From: JALEFZ01 sp039817415 | GTDB lineage: Bacteria > Bacteroidota > Bacteroidia > J057 | Assembly: GCA_039817415.1 (NCBI GenBank) | Contig: JBCBVV010000006.1 | Location: forward strand, 1 to 64,000 | Direction: 5' to 3' | Length of the DNA stretch: 64,000 nt | Part shown: positions 26,112-35,537 of the stretch, piece after piece | Position numbering within the stretch: position 1 is the first letter of the stretch | Layout: every line of letters starts with the position of its first letter | Notes under the pieces: generated by a model | What the model was told of the DNA's origin: nothing | Seen by the model: only the letters and a program-made list of their open reading frames with translations | The model's database searches: none | Position numbers and translations under genes: made by a program

Positions 26112-27170
26112 ATGAATAACCGCTCCTTTCAACAGGTAATTGAACGAACGGCCTATGGCGCGCTCGTGGGGGTGGTATTCGAAATTCTTAACCTAGAGTT
26201 TCGCCCACTGCTACTCTTGATCAGTGGGTTAATTGGTGCCTCCATCGGCTTCTTTACCGCTCTTCTAGATCGCTGGCTTTACAAAACCAAGCTCAGAAGA
26301 AGAAAATTCTACATTGTACTGATCGTACGAACACTCGCTTACCTCTTGGTTATTAGTGTAAGCCTGCTTGTATTTTATGCCATTTACTCCATCCTCTTCG
26401 CCAAAAATGAAGGACTATCTGTCCTAGAAAGAGAAAACCTAGAGATCTGGCTTAGAAGTGGGGATTTTGCTTATGCTGTCTTGTATATCCTCGTCATTTT
26501 ATTGGTTGTTCAGTTTATCACCTTGGTCAGCAGACTGATGGGGCCGAATATTCTCATTAACTATTTCCTCGGCCGCTTCCATGTGCCTAAGGAGGAAGAG
26601 AGAATCTTCATGTTTATGGACCTCAGGTCATCCACTACGATCGCGGAACTGCTTGGACACCTCAAATGGCATTACTTTCTAAATGACTTCTTCTATGACA
26701 TTGCCGAGCCCGTTCGAAAAAGTCGGGGCGAAATTTACCAGTATGTAGGGGATGAAGTCGTGGTAAGTTGGCCAAAGGAAATTGGCTTAAAGAAGCTGAA
26801 TTGTATCCATGCCTTCTTTGACATTTATAACAGAATGGCTGAACGTAAGGAATACTATTTAGAAACCTATGGATATGAACCAGTCTTCAAAGCGGGTTAT
26901 CACGTAGGAATGGTCGTCATTGGTGAGATTGGTGATTTTAAACGCGATGTCGTTTTTCATGGCGATACCGTGAATACTGCCTCAAGAATTCAAACAGAGT
27001 GTAACCACTACAACCGTAGGCTACTCCTTTCTGATACTTTGCTTGACCAACTTAACTTGGGAGAGGAATACACCTCAGAATATATCACCAAAATCAAGCT
27101 GAGAGGAAAAGAACAAATCCTTGAATTACACAGCTTAGATCCTGTGGACATTGAAAATGTACCAACTTAA
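26112..27170 (+). CDS. Membrane-anchored class III adenylate/guanylate cyclase
   Basis: Four membrane helices in residues 13-145 precede the cyclase homology domain, which starts FMFMDLRSSTTIAE with metal-binding D170. The second metal-binding aspartate is in YQYVGDEVVVSWP, and the family block VVFHGDTVNTASRIQ follows. Both metal residues are present, so it should be active, making cAMP or cGMP; base specificity is not readable. The catalytic domain faces the cytoplasm. It is monocistronic with a terminator right after the stop. Confidence 0.85.
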   Translation: MNNRSFQQVIERTAYGALVGVVFEILNLEFRPLLLLISGLIGASIGFFTALLDRWLYKTKLRRRKFYIVLIVRTLAYLLVISVSLLVFYAIYSILFAKNEGLSVLERENLEIWLRSGDFAYAVLYILVILLVVQFITLVSRLMGPNILINYFLGRFHVPKEEERIFMFMDLRSSTTIAELLGHLKWHYFLNDFFYDIAEPVRKSRGEIYQYVGDEVVVSWPKEIGLKKLNCIHAFFDIYNRMAERKEYYLETYGYEPVFKAGYHVGMVVIGEIGDFKRDVVFHGDTVNTASRIQTECNHYNRRLLLSDTLLDQLNLGEEYTSEYITKIKLRGKEQILELHSLDPVDIENVPT

Positions 27171-27206
27171 AAAAGGCCTTCCGAAAATATCAGAAGGCCT
27201 TTTTTA
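27169..27206. terminator. Bidirectional terminator between the cyclase gene and htpG
   Basis: The stem AAAGGCCTTC/GAAGGCCTTT has A and T runs on its two flanks, placed between converging genes. Confidence 0.88.
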
Positions 27207-27235
27207 TATCATATCTCTTGGAAAAATTCTTCCCC

Positions 27236-29056
27236 TTATTTCTTAAGCATATTTACGGAACGATGGATAAAGTCCGTTAGGTCCTTACCTGTTAGCATAC
27301 CTTGTCCCAACAGCGCCAGATCCAATAGCTCCTTCACCAAGTCTGGATTTGCATCCTTGTCCACCATTTCTTGAATAATAGGGTGCTGAGTGTTGACAAC
27401 TACGTTAACAGAATCAGGCATTTCACGCATAAAGTCCTGACCCCCAACTGAAGCCATTTCCTTCATTCTACGCATGAATTCAGGGCGAGTGATCAATACT
27501 GGCAGTTGTTCCTCTCCAAGTTTATTAAGCTGGATGGCCCATGATTTCCCTTCAATAGCTTGCTGGAAGGCTTCTTTTACTTGATTTTCCTGCTCCTCAG
27601 TCAAAATCAGCCCCTCATCCTTTGCCTCGTCCTCCTTGGTAATGAGTTTGTCAACTGTATCACTATCGACACGAACAAAACGAACTTTTTCCATTTTGCG
27701 TTCGAGGTTATCGATGTAGTGGTTGTCCACGACGCTGTCCATGTTCAAGATGTCATAGCCTTTGGCTTCTGCCGCACGGATAAACATGTCTTGATCATCC
27801 TTATTGGTGGTGTAGAGAATTACGAGATTTTCATCTTTATCAGTCTGCTTCTCGGCAATCTTCTCCTTGTATTCTTCGAAAGTGAAGAAGTTGTCATCTA
27901 CATTTTTGTATAAGGCAAATTTTTCAGCCTTTTCGAAGAACTTTTCATCCGTAACCATTCCGTATTTCACGAAAATGTTGATGTCCTGCCACTTCTCTTC
28001 GAATTTTCCTCTGTCCTCGCGGAAAATCTCAAGTAGCTTATCTCCAACCTTTCTGGTGATATAATTGGAGATCTTCTTCACATTTGGATCTCCCTGTAGA
28101 TAGGAGCGAGAAACGTTCAGAGGGATATCCGGTGAATCAATTACCCCTTGAAGCAACATCAGGTAATCAGGAACAATCTGATTTACCTCATCGGTAATGA
28201 ATACCTGTCGAGAAAACAGCTTGATGTTGTTACGCTTGGGATCTATGTCATTTCTGATCTTGGGGAAATACAATACCCCTGTCAGGTTGAATGGAAAGTC
28301 TACATTGAGGTGAATCCAGAAAAGGGGTTCTGCATCCATCGGATACAACTCTCTGAAGAAATCCTGGTAATCCTTATCCTCTAGTTCATTGGGTGTTTTT
28401 CGCCAGATTGGATTAGGGTTGTTGATGACTTCGTCTTCAAACTGGATTTCTACAGGGAGGAACTTGGCATATTTATCCAAGATGGTGCGAATGCGGATAT
28501 TTTCCAGGTATTCATCTGCATCCTCAGAGACATGAAGAATCACATCGGTTCCACGTCCTTCTCTTTCGGAAGGTTCTAGGGAGAATTCGATGCTCCCGTC
28601 ATTGATCCACCTTACTGCCTCGCTGTCGGCCTGGAAGGACTTGGAGACCACTTCTACTTTGTCGGCAACCATAAAGGCGGAGTAGAATCCCAAGCCAAAT
28701 TTACCGATGATGTCTCCTTGTTCTCCAGCGTCCTGGTATTTCTTAATGAACTCTTCTGCTCCAGAGAAGGCTACTACATTCAGGTACTTCTTGATTTCAT
28801 CTCCGGTCATGCCAAGGCCTGTGTCAGAGATGGTAATGGTCCTTGCCTCTTTGTCAACAGCTACGCTGACTTTGAGTTCCCCTAGTTCGTCCTGAAATTC
28901 TCCTGTACGGGATAGGTGTTTTAGTTTTTGAATGGCATCAACTGCATTAGAAACCAATTCTCTCAAAAAGATCTCCTGATCAGAATACAGCGAGCGCTTG
29001 ATGATGGGAAATATATTTTCCGTGCTTACCGAGATGTTGCCCTTTTCCATGTTCAT
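27236..29056 (-). CDS. htpG: Molecular chaperone HtpG (Hsp90)
   Basis: A 606-residue Hsp90. The N-terminal GHKL ATPase motifs are intact (RELVSNAVDAIQKL, ISDTGLGMT, GKFGLGFYSAFMVADKV). The middle domain carries the catalytic-arginine region near LNVSRSYLQGD, and the C-terminal dimerisation domain is present. It acts in the cytosol on client folding. The ATG at 29056 is used; an alternative ATG two codons inside (29050) would give the more usual MEKGNISV start. No DnaK or GroE partner is nearby. Confidence 0.96.
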   Translation of the reverse strand: MNMEKGNISVSTENIFPIIKRSLYSDQEIFLRELVSNAVDAIQKLKHLSRTGEFQDELGELKVSVAVDKEARTITISDTGLGMTGDEIKKYLNVVAFSGAEEFIKKYQDAGEQGDIIGKFGLGFYSAFMVADKVEVVSKSFQADSEAVRWINDGSIEFSLEPSEREGRGTDVILHVSEDADEYLENIRIRTILDKYAKFLPVEIQFEDEVINNPNPIWRKTPNELEDKDYQDFFRELYPMDAEPLFWIHLNVDFPFNLTGVLYFPKIRNDIDPKRNNIKLFSRQVFITDEVNQIVPDYLMLLQGVIDSPDIPLNVSRSYLQGDPNVKKISNYITRKVGDKLLEIFREDRGKFEEKWQDINIFVKYGMVTDEKFFEKAEKFALYKNVDDNFFTFEEYKEKIAEKQTDKDENLVILYTTNKDDQDMFIRAAEAKGYDILNMDSVVDNHYIDNLERKMEKVRFVRVDSDTVDKLITKEDEAKDEGLILTEEQENQVKEAFQQAIEGKSWAIQLNKLGEEQLPVLITRPEFMRRMKEMASVGGQDFMREMPDSVNVVVNTQHPIIQEMVDKDANPDLVKELLDLALLGQGMLTGKDLTDFIHRSVNMLKK

Positions 29057-29186
29057 TGGGTAGTTATGTCTTCTTTTGGATAGGGCAAAGCAAAGACAAG
29101 GCCTTTTGCCAGCAAAATGACAAAATGGCAGAATCTTACCAATATTGGGGTACTTCTCTTATCTTCTAGCTAAAGCTATTCTACCT

Positions 29187-29435
29187 ATGAAAAACAATCG
29201 AATCTGCCCCAAATGCCGCTCTCAGGAAATATTGGTTACAAAAAGATCTGGGGGAGCTGGCCTCATGTTACCAGTTTGGCCTTATAAAACTATTCCCACC
29301 ATCGTTCTTGCCTGCACCAGCTGTGGGTATTGTGAGGAATGGATCCAAGATACCAATCAACTCAAAAATGCCCGTGATTATAAGAAGACTTACAGAGAGA
29401 AGTTAATGGCCTACCGACAAAAAATAGGCCTATAA
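29187..29435 (+). CDS. Small zinc-ribbon protein
   Basis: 82 residues beginning MKNNRICPKCRSQEIL. Two Cys pairs (CPKC and CTSCGYC) form a zinc ribbon, followed by an aromatic-rich helix (EEWIQDTNQ) and a basic tail. Start at the ATG 29187; a TTG at 29145 would add 14 residues. This class often binds nucleic acid or acts in protein contacts; no specific role is assigned. Confidence 0.7.
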   Translation: MKNNRICPKCRSQEILVTKRSGGAGLMLPVWPYKTIPTIVLACTSCGYCEEWIQDTNQLKNARDYKKTYREKLMAYRQKIGL

Positions 29436-29735
29436 AATTGGGCGGTATGATTAGGACCGCCCAGCTGGAAACAATTTGCAACCTGAATTGAGGTTCAGGA
29501 GGTTTAACATGAAAATGTTGGGGTTTAAACGTTTAAGATTTAGACCCATTACGAAACAAAGGTCACTCCTTCTCCAGGTATTCATTCTTGGCAGGTAGAA
29601 CGGATAGTTTTTGCCTGATGCACAGGCATTAGAAAATATGGCAGAATAAATATATCATATCAAAGTTTCCTCTTTGGAAAACTTATGCTTTTCCTTAATT
29701 TAAAATAACTAAGAACAAAAAGACTACTTAAATTC
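29436..29735. other. Intergenic region with a hairpin
   Basis: A hairpin at 29439-29463 (TGGGCGGT with ACCGCCCA) follows the zinc-ribbon gene and may be a weak terminator, but has no T run. Around 29520-29550 a self-complementary GTTTAAACGTTTAAG lies in an AT-rich stretch before the HMG-CoA reductase gene. No gene is seen. Confidence 0.45.
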
Positions 29736-31283
29736 ATGCTTGTACCCAGCCTTCTTCTTAAGCAGCTGTACACATTCGGCAGCCTTAAAAACACCAACTC
29801 AGGGGTTTCTTTTTCATTGAAAAACCGCCTGAGTGACGCTACCCTTACAGGATTTAATGGGCTTAGTATTTCCGGTCAGGAAGTACCCATGGACCAGATC
29901 AAAATCATGATGGCCAATGGCACTTCTCTTTCGCCAGCAGAAATCAATCAAGGCAATCCGCTTGACTTTCCTCTCCGTGAAGTCGTTGATATACACGCTA
30001 ATATATCGCCACTCCCTATAGGCAAACATGAATTGAAGGTTAATTTTGATGCTAAGCCCTTTGGAAAGCTTAACCTCAAAGTAGAAGGAGCCATTCAAGA
30101 GAAGCAGGACAATAGAGTAGTCATTCCTCGTTCCAATGCAGACGACTACAGCGACGAAATCATCAAGATTAGACAGAAATTTGTTGAGGAGTTTACCGGT
30201 CAAAAGTTGGATCACATCAAGCATTATTCTTTCGATCCACATATCACCCAAGGTAACTGTGAGGCCTTCACAGGTGTAGCTCAGATACCCATTGGCTTTG
30301 CCGGTCCTTTGCAAATTCATGGAGAGCACGCTCAAGGAGAATTTTTGGTCCCATTGGCTACAACAGAAGGTACACTTGTCGCTTCCTACAACAGAGGAAT
30401 CAAGCTGCTCAATGCATGTGGTGGGGTTAAGTGTAGCGTTGTAGACGACGCTATGCAACGAGCTCCGGTATTCGTGATGGAAGATGCACGTGCGGCAAGA
30501 GACTTTGTGAAATGGGTAAGAGAGCACGAAAGAGAAATTGCAGAGCAGGCAGAATCTACCACTTCAGTAGGTAAACTTTCCTATATCGACGATTACTTGG
30601 CCAGTAAGTTTGCTTACCTCCGCTTCAACTTCTACACAGGAGATGCAGCCGGTCAAAACATGGTTGGACGAGCTACTTTCAAGGCCTGTAGCTGGATCCT
30701 TGACAACTACAAGGAAAATCCATTCAAGAACTTCTACCTTGAATCCAACCTCGCAACAGATAAAAAGGCCTCTCAGGTAAACGTAATGCATACCCGTGGT
30801 AAGCGTGTAATTGCAGAATGTACCATCAAAAGAAGTATTCTAGAGCAGTTCATGCGTGTAGATACCAAGACACTTGCCTACCACACAAAAGTAGCCAATG
30901 TGGGTACCATCCTTTCTGGTGCCAATAACAATGGTTTGCACTCAGCCAACTGTATCACCGCTATGTTTATCGCTACAGGACAGGATGTAGCCAACGTAGC
31001 CGAGTCTTCTGCAGGTATTTTGTATCTGGAATTGACCGAGGAGAATGATCTATATTGCTCCATTACCATCCCTTCTTTGATCGTGGCAACCTATGGTGGG
31101 GGGACCAGTTTGGCCACCCAAAAGGAATGTTTAGACCTTTTAGGCTGCTATGGCAAAGGAAAAGTCAAAAAATTTGCCGAGATTGTAGCTGGAGCCGTAT
31201 TAGCTGGAGAACTTTCACTTGGATCAGCTATCTCCTCATCAGACTGGGTATCCAGCCACGAAGAGTACGGTCGCAACCGATAA
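29736..31283 (+). CDS. Hydroxymethylglutaryl-CoA reductase with an extra N-terminal domain
   Basis: The enzyme converts HMG-CoA to mevalonate for isoprenoid synthesis. The catalytic tetrad can be placed: E211 (TTEG), K344 (ATDKKAS), D417 (ATGQDVAN) and H508 (SSHEEYGRNR). The cofactor motif TGDAAGQNMVGRATF is present. About 130 N-terminal residues before the reductase fold form an extra domain (FGSLKNTNSGVSFSLKNRLS, then TLTGFNGLSISGQEV); it resembles the DUF6379/C-glycoside deglycosidase beta-subunit type, by eye only. This matches mevalonate-pathway use in Cytophagales. It is monocistronic. Confidence 0.88.
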   Translation: MLVPSLLLKQLYTFGSLKNTNSGVSFSLKNRLSDATLTGFNGLSISGQEVPMDQIKIMMANGTSLSPAEINQGNPLDFPLREVVDIHANISPLPIGKHELKVNFDAKPFGKLNLKVEGAIQEKQDNRVVIPRSNADDYSDEIIKIRQKFVEEFTGQKLDHIKHYSFDPHITQGNCEAFTGVAQIPIGFAGPLQIHGEHAQGEFLVPLATTEGTLVASYNRGIKLLNACGGVKCSVVDDAMQRAPVFVMEDARAARDFVKWVREHEREIAEQAESTTSVGKLSYIDDYLASKFAYLRFNFYTGDAAGQNMVGRATFKACSWILDNYKENPFKNFYLESNLATDKKASQVNVMHTRGKRVIAECTIKRSILEQFMRVDTKTLAYHTKVANVGTILSGANNNGLHSANCITAMFIATGQDVANVAESSAGILYLELTEENDLYCSITIPSLIVATYGGGTSLATQKECLDLLGCYGKGKVKKFAEIVAGAVLAGELSLGSAISSSDWVSSHEEYGRNR

Positions 31284-31329
31284 CACGACAGTACACTACT
31301 ATTACTACTATTATTAACTACTATGGTAG

Positions 31330-31356
31330 AAGCGGTGCCTCTGGCACCGCTTTTTT
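31330..31356 (+). terminator. Terminator after HMG-CoA reductase
   Basis: The stem AAGCGGTGCC/GGCACCGCTT with loop TCT is followed by a T run ending at 31356, 46 bp after the stop. A short ACT/ATT-rich repeat (31295-31320) precedes it. Confidence 0.88.
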
Positions 31357-31396
31357 ATTTCACCTGACAGGTATAACCTTCCCCGCTAAAATTCGT

Positions 31397-31404
31397 TATC
31401 TTTG
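31397..31404 (+). promoter_or_regulatory. Bacteroidota -7 box of the mtaB promoter
   Basis: TATCTTTG matches TAnnTTTG 30 bp before the mtaB ATG and just after the preceding terminator. No TTTG lies at the -33 position, so only the -7 half is supported. Confidence 0.5.
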
Positions 31405-31433
31405 CCAACTGACTGAGAACAGGACGGATAGAT

Positions 31434-32747
31434 ATGCAGACGGTATCATTTTATACACTAGGATGTAAGCTCAATTTTTCAGAGACATCAGCTATTGGAA
31501 GACAGTTTATCCAAGCAGGCTTCCAAAAGACCGAATTTTCTGAAGGGGCAGATGTATGTATTGTGAATACCTGCTCTGTTACCGCTGAGGCCAATAAGAA
31601 ATGCCGAAAAATCATCAAGCAAGCGCTTAAGCTAAATCCTGATACCTATGTCATCGTAATTGGATGCTATGCCCAGTTGAAGCCGAAGGAAATTTCTGAT
31701 ATTCCTGGCGTCGATATGGTACTGGGGGCAGGTGACAAATTCCGCATTCTTGAGCTTGTTTCTGATTTTACCAAGGAAAAAAATCCTTGTGTTTATAACA
31801 GCCAGATCAAAGAAGTAGATGGTTTTGTAGATGCTTATTCTCTGGGAGATCGCACCCGTACTTTCCTAAAAATTCAAGATGGTTGCGATTACAAGTGCAC
31901 CTTTTGCACCATTCCCCTTGCAAGAGGGAAAAGCCGTTCTGATACGCTCGAAAACATTGTAAGAAATGCAGAGCAAATAGCGGAGGCTGGTGTCAAAGAA
32001 ATTGTTCTTACAGGCGTCAATATTGGCGACTACGGAAAAGGAATTGAAGGCGAGCATACTTTTTTGGACGTTATCCAAGCCTTGGACGAAGTAGAGGGCA
32101 TCGATCGATTCCGCATATCCTCTATAGAACCCAACCTCTGCCATGACGATATCATTGCCTTTGTGGCTCAGTCCAAACGATTCATGCCTCATTTCCACAT
32201 GCCGCTACAATCCGGCAGCAACGAAATGCTAGGCTTGATGCGTAGGCGTTACAAGCGCGAATTGTATGCAGAGAGAGTCTCAAAAATCAAGGAATTGATG
32301 CCTCATGCCTGTATTGGTGTGGATGTCATCGTAGGTTTCCCCGGCGAGACAGAAGCCCATATGGACGAGACATATATCTTCTTAAATGATTTGGACATAA
32401 GTTACCTCCATGTCTTCACCTACTCCGAGAGAGAAAATACCCTTGCTGCCGATATGCCAGGCAAGGTTCCTGTAAAAGTTCGCCATGAGCGCAATGCAAG
32501 GCTTCGTATGCTTTCGGATAAGAAGAGAAGGTATTTCTATGAACAACACCTAGGTGAGGAAAGGCCGATTCTTTTTGAAGGAAAAAAGGAAGAGGATTCC
32601 ATGCATGGATTTACGGACAATTACATCAAGGTCATCCTTCCCTTTGACCAGGAGCTTGTCAATCAAACGGCCATTTTCTCCTTAAAGGAAGTCAACCATC
32701 GTGGCCAAATGGAATTAGCTGCTAGAGCTGGTCAGCTTCTTAGATGA
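31434..32747 (+). CDS. mtaB: tRNA t6A37 methylthiotransferase MtaB
   Basis: A radical-SAM methylthiotransferase that turns t6A37 into ms2t6A in tRNAs. The N-terminal UPF0004 cluster domain begins TVSFYTLGCKLNFSE and includes IVNTCSVTAEANKKC and VIGCYAQLKP. The radical-SAM motif is GCDYKCTFCTIPLARGKSRS, and a C-terminal TRAM-like domain follows. The sequence groups with MtaB rather than MiaB (LNFSE start, RGKSRS). It has its own -7 box upstream; the 3' end overlaps the converging gene by 33 bp. Confidence 0.9.
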   Translation: MQTVSFYTLGCKLNFSETSAIGRQFIQAGFQKTEFSEGADVCIVNTCSVTAEANKKCRKIIKQALKLNPDTYVIVIGCYAQLKPKEISDIPGVDMVLGAGDKFRILELVSDFTKEKNPCVYNSQIKEVDGFVDAYSLGDRTRTFLKIQDGCDYKCTFCTIPLARGKSRSDTLENIVRNAEQIAEAGVKEIVLTGVNIGDYGKGIEGEHTFLDVIQALDEVEGIDRFRISSIEPNLCHDDIIAFVAQSKRFMPHFHMPLQSGSNEMLGLMRRRYKRELYAERVSKIKELMPHACIGVDVIVGFPGETEAHMDETYIFLNDLDISYLHVFTYSERENTLAADMPGKVPVKVRHERNARLRMLSDKKRRYFYEQHLGEERPILFEGKKEEDSMHGFTDNYIKVILPFDQELVNQTAIFSLKEVNHRGQMELAARAGQLLR

Positions 32748-33401
32748 GATACGTCCTGGACGGTAGGTTATAGAAGCAATCAAATCAGGCTCATCTGACT
32801 TAAACCTAAAAGGTCCTTTGTTGATTTCGTATGGATTGGCAACCCCATCGCCCATACCTGTACCAGCAGACCTAGCCGAAAAACCTCTTGTCTGCTGAAA
32901 CTGTGGCTGCATGTGAACGGTCGACTCTATAAAGAATCCTATTTCAATTGTTCCACACCTATCGGCTGCTGCCCCCTCAAAAATCTGAGGGAATCTCTCC
33001 GCCAACACACTCTGCTCAGGTCCCACACAACGAAACTTTTGAACCTCCTTGGCACTCAGCATCCAGCCAATGATTTCATCTTCCTGAATATCTACTGTTG
33101 GCTCTGCAAACCACACAAAGCCTCCTGCACGACCTCTACTTGGACTTATCTTATCCCATTCCAGCCATTGCATGGTGCCTATATTTACCCCATCGACACA
33201 AACAATCAAGTAAATTCTTGGTGTTGGTCGGTTGAGTGTGGTAGGGGTATTCGGATTTCTTAAGCGAATGGCGTATTGGCTGCCTTTGGGAACGGCTATC
33301 CATTCCTTCCCTTTTCTCCTGCGGCGGGGATAGGCTTCACCCTGCTCGTCAATCAAATCTATGCTGATGGGTTTGGGAAAAGAAGGGAAGTGGAAATCCA
33401 T
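32715..33401 (-). CDS. Conserved hypothetical protein
   Basis: 228 residues starting at the ATG 33401 (MDFHFPSFPKPISI). The core contains YAIRLRNPNTP, RIYLIVCVDGVNIGT, DEIIGWMLSAKEVQKF and CGTIEIGFFIES. I recall proteins with this VDGxNv...GWR...F pattern in Proteobacteria, with no known function, and have no better name. The tail is Ser/Gly-rich. Its last 33 bp overlap the mtaB 3' end (32715-32747), a convergent overlap that may limit both. A CAAAGGTA (33414-33421, the reverse complement of a -7 box) lies just upstream. Confidence 0.65.
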   Translation of the reverse strand: MDFHFPSFPKPISIDLIDEQGEAYPRRRRKGKEWIAVPKGSQYAIRLRNPNTPTTLNRPTPRIYLIVCVDGVNIGTMQWLEWDKISPSRGRAGGFVWFAEPTVDIQEDEIIGWMLSAKEVQKFRCVGPEQSVLAERFPQIFEGAAADRCGTIEIGFFIESTVHMQPQFQQTRGFSARSAGTGMGDGVANPYEINKGPFRFKSDEPDLIASITYRPGRISSKKLTSSSS

Positions 33402-33568
33402 AATACGTTTTTTCAAAGGTAAAGGAATAAGAGAACGAAAAATTGGTGAGCTTCTTATCTTCTCACATTTCAATTTCTATATCTAATATACCCAATTTTG
33501 ACGACGAATAGCACAGGAAGTTGCTCCCAAATCTAATTTCTTTTCCCTTACAATTGTCTCTCAGAGAC

Positions 33569-34984
33569 TTACAATGTTTTCAGGTATTCCAATACTGCTT
33601 TGCGCTCTCTTTCACTCAGTCGATCTCCAAAATAGTGCCCCATATTTCCACTTCCAGGTTGCGTGGTATCATAGGTCCATTCTCCTTTTCCATTGTTCCT
33701 TTCCGTATAGTTCCAGCCTACATTTTCTGGGTCGTAGTCATGGCTATCTCCACTTCTCTCCCAATAAGCAGGTCTCTTTTTGCTATCCAGCAAGGCATAC
33801 AAGGTGGGTACAGAGCCATTATGGAGATAGGGAGCAGTTGCCCATATACCGTCAAGAGGAGGCGCCATGTAGCCGTAGGAAGGCTTCCCATCGGTTTGAG
33901 GGCCACTATTTTTGAACCAGCTACGATTGAACCAGTCAAAGAGCGGCGTGTTCATGTTGTACAAGGCGTAAGCGTCATCAGTTTGTATTTTCGAAATGGG
34001 GATGATGCGGTTAGGATAGGATTCATGATCCGCTTCATAGGTCCCATGACACTTGCTACAATTGGTTAGGAACACTTCCTGCCCTTCCAAGGCCAACTTT
34101 TGATCAATATCCCAAGGGTAAGCAGGTGGTTCAATTTGGTTGATCCAAGCGATCACATCTTTAAAGTTTCGCTGAATTTGCCTGGCCTGGGTGCTGTCAT
34201 GCATTCCCAACATCGTAACCTGCATCAAAAGCTTGGTATAGTCCCCCCTTCCCACGCCTGTGTAGTAGAGGGCTTCTTTCTTCTGCAAATGCCAAAGGGC
34301 AGGTACATCCGTACCGATGGAGGGTTTATCCAATTTAAAGGAAGGATCCTTTCGAAAAGTTAGGTCATTAGGGTTTCTGTAGGCCGCTGTAGCTTCCTCC
34401 AACCTAAAAGCAGGATTCAGGCCAGGATTGGGCATGACCGTCGCAGCAGCAATGGCTTCAAACCATTTTCCCTGCTCTTCATAAATTTCCCATTCCCTAG
34501 AATTCTTACCGTACTTATTTTTTACAAGGAAGTTAAAGCCCTGCATCATCCTTTTCATGGAACGGGTATAATCGCTGAAACTATTTCCTAAGCCCAACAC
34601 AACCTTCCCATTGAGCCGCTGTGAGTGGCAGGTAAAACAATTGCCATTTACCACAACTTGCCCCGGCTCCACTTCAAAAGCAGTGCTGGTGTAAGGTAAG
34701 GAGGCATTCAGCCCTTCACGATATGTAATCGTATCAGGTGCGGTTCCAAAAAACTTCTTGTTGACCTCCCAGGGAATTCCATTGCCAACCATTCCTCCTG
34801 TCGTCATGTACCGAAATCCAGCTTCTGGATCACCTGTACTGTCTTGTGGATAGGGAGTAACCTTAAAAACCCGCTCAAGACCTGCGAAGGACGAACTCGC
34901 CTTCCTGGTGGAACGGCAGGAAACAAGAATTATGATCAACAATAGGATGAACCAACGGAAGAATTTTGATAAAGTGCTGAACAT
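33569..34984 (-). CDS. Lipoprotein di-haem c-type cytochrome (peroxidase/RoxA-like)
   Basis: The protein starts at the ATG 34984, giving a lipoprotein signal with lipobox ILVSC (Cys23). Two CxxCH haem motifs are present: CFTCH (about residue 115) and CSKCH (about 307). The later PLDGIWATAPYLHNGSVPTL is typical of di-haem peroxidase and RoxA-like oxygenase families. Between them lie helical segments around RSMKRMMQGFNFLVKNKY. It should sit at the periplasmic face of a membrane. Whether it is a peroxidase or oxygenase cannot be read. A frame running 24 residues further upstream is not used. Confidence 0.8.
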   Translation of the reverse strand: MFSTLSKFFRWFILLLIIILVSCRSTRKASSSFAGLERVFKVTPYPQDSTGDPEAGFRYMTTGGMVGNGIPWEVNKKFFGTAPDTITYREGLNASLPYTSTAFEVEPGQVVVNGNCFTCHSQRLNGKVVLGLGNSFSDYTRSMKRMMQGFNFLVKNKYGKNSREWEIYEEQGKWFEAIAAATVMPNPGLNPAFRLEEATAAYRNPNDLTFRKDPSFKLDKPSIGTDVPALWHLQKKEALYYTGVGRGDYTKLLMQVTMLGMHDSTQARQIQRNFKDVIAWINQIEPPAYPWDIDQKLALEGQEVFLTNCSKCHGTYEADHESYPNRIIPISKIQTDDAYALYNMNTPLFDWFNRSWFKNSGPQTDGKPSYGYMAPPLDGIWATAPYLHNGSVPTLYALLDSKKRPAYWERSGDSHDYDPENVGWNYTERNNGKGEWTYDTTQPGSGNMGHYFGDRLSERERKAVLEYLKTL

Positions 34985-35056
34985 GAAATTAACTGGTAAA
35001 TAATCTGATGCAGACATAACCATGCTAAGAGCTGCTAGGTTCAAATTGAATGACAA

Positions 35057-35422
35057 TTATTCTCCTCTCAATCTTTTTAGTTCCTCCTTTTCAGCCTTTT
35101 TTAATTTTGACGCCACCAACTCATAACTATGATCTACCAGGGAAAGAACCAGTTCAGAAGAAAGATTCCCAGCCAATTCTACCTGATTCCAGTGCTTCTT
35201 GTTCATGTGAAAAGCACCTTCAATCATTCCTGGATGATGCTCTCGTAGTTCGAGTGCATAATCTGGATCACATTTAAGGGCAATAGTCGTTCGTTTTTCT
35301 AGGGGAACAAGGGCATACATTTTTCCCATGACTTTAAAGACAAGGGTTTCTTCGTCAAAAGGAAAGCTCTCTGTGGTTCCGGCTTTGGACAGGCAATAGC
35401 TTCTCAGGTCTTCAATGTTCAT
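35057..35422 (-). CDS. MmcQ/YjbR-family protein
   Basis: 121 residues with the family's CyaY-like fold: an N-terminal helix (MNIEDLRSYCLSK), FPFDEETLVFKVMGKMYALV, ALKCDPDYALELREHHPGM and the end block SYELVASKL. These proteins are small, may bind DNA, and have no settled role. The gene lies 72 bp upstream of the cytochrome gene on the same strand. Confidence 0.8.
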   Translation of the reverse strand: MNIEDLRSYCLSKAGTTESFPFDEETLVFKVMGKMYALVPLEKRTTIALKCDPDYALELREHHPGMIEGAFHMNKKHWNQVELAGNLSSELVLSLVDHSYELVASKLKKAEKEELKRLRGE

Positions 35423-35537
35423 GATGAAGAGATTAAGGATAAATCGGAAAGGATGTTGCCGTCAGCTGAAATTAGGACTAAGAATCGGAAAAGTAAAAAC
35501 CGATTTTATAAATGGGGAGGTGAAATAAGAGGTTTGT

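Noticed and set aside
31295..31325. Short ACT/ATT repeat after HMG-CoA reductase
   Set aside because: A simple low-complexity tract of about 25 bp next to a terminator; no functional signal.
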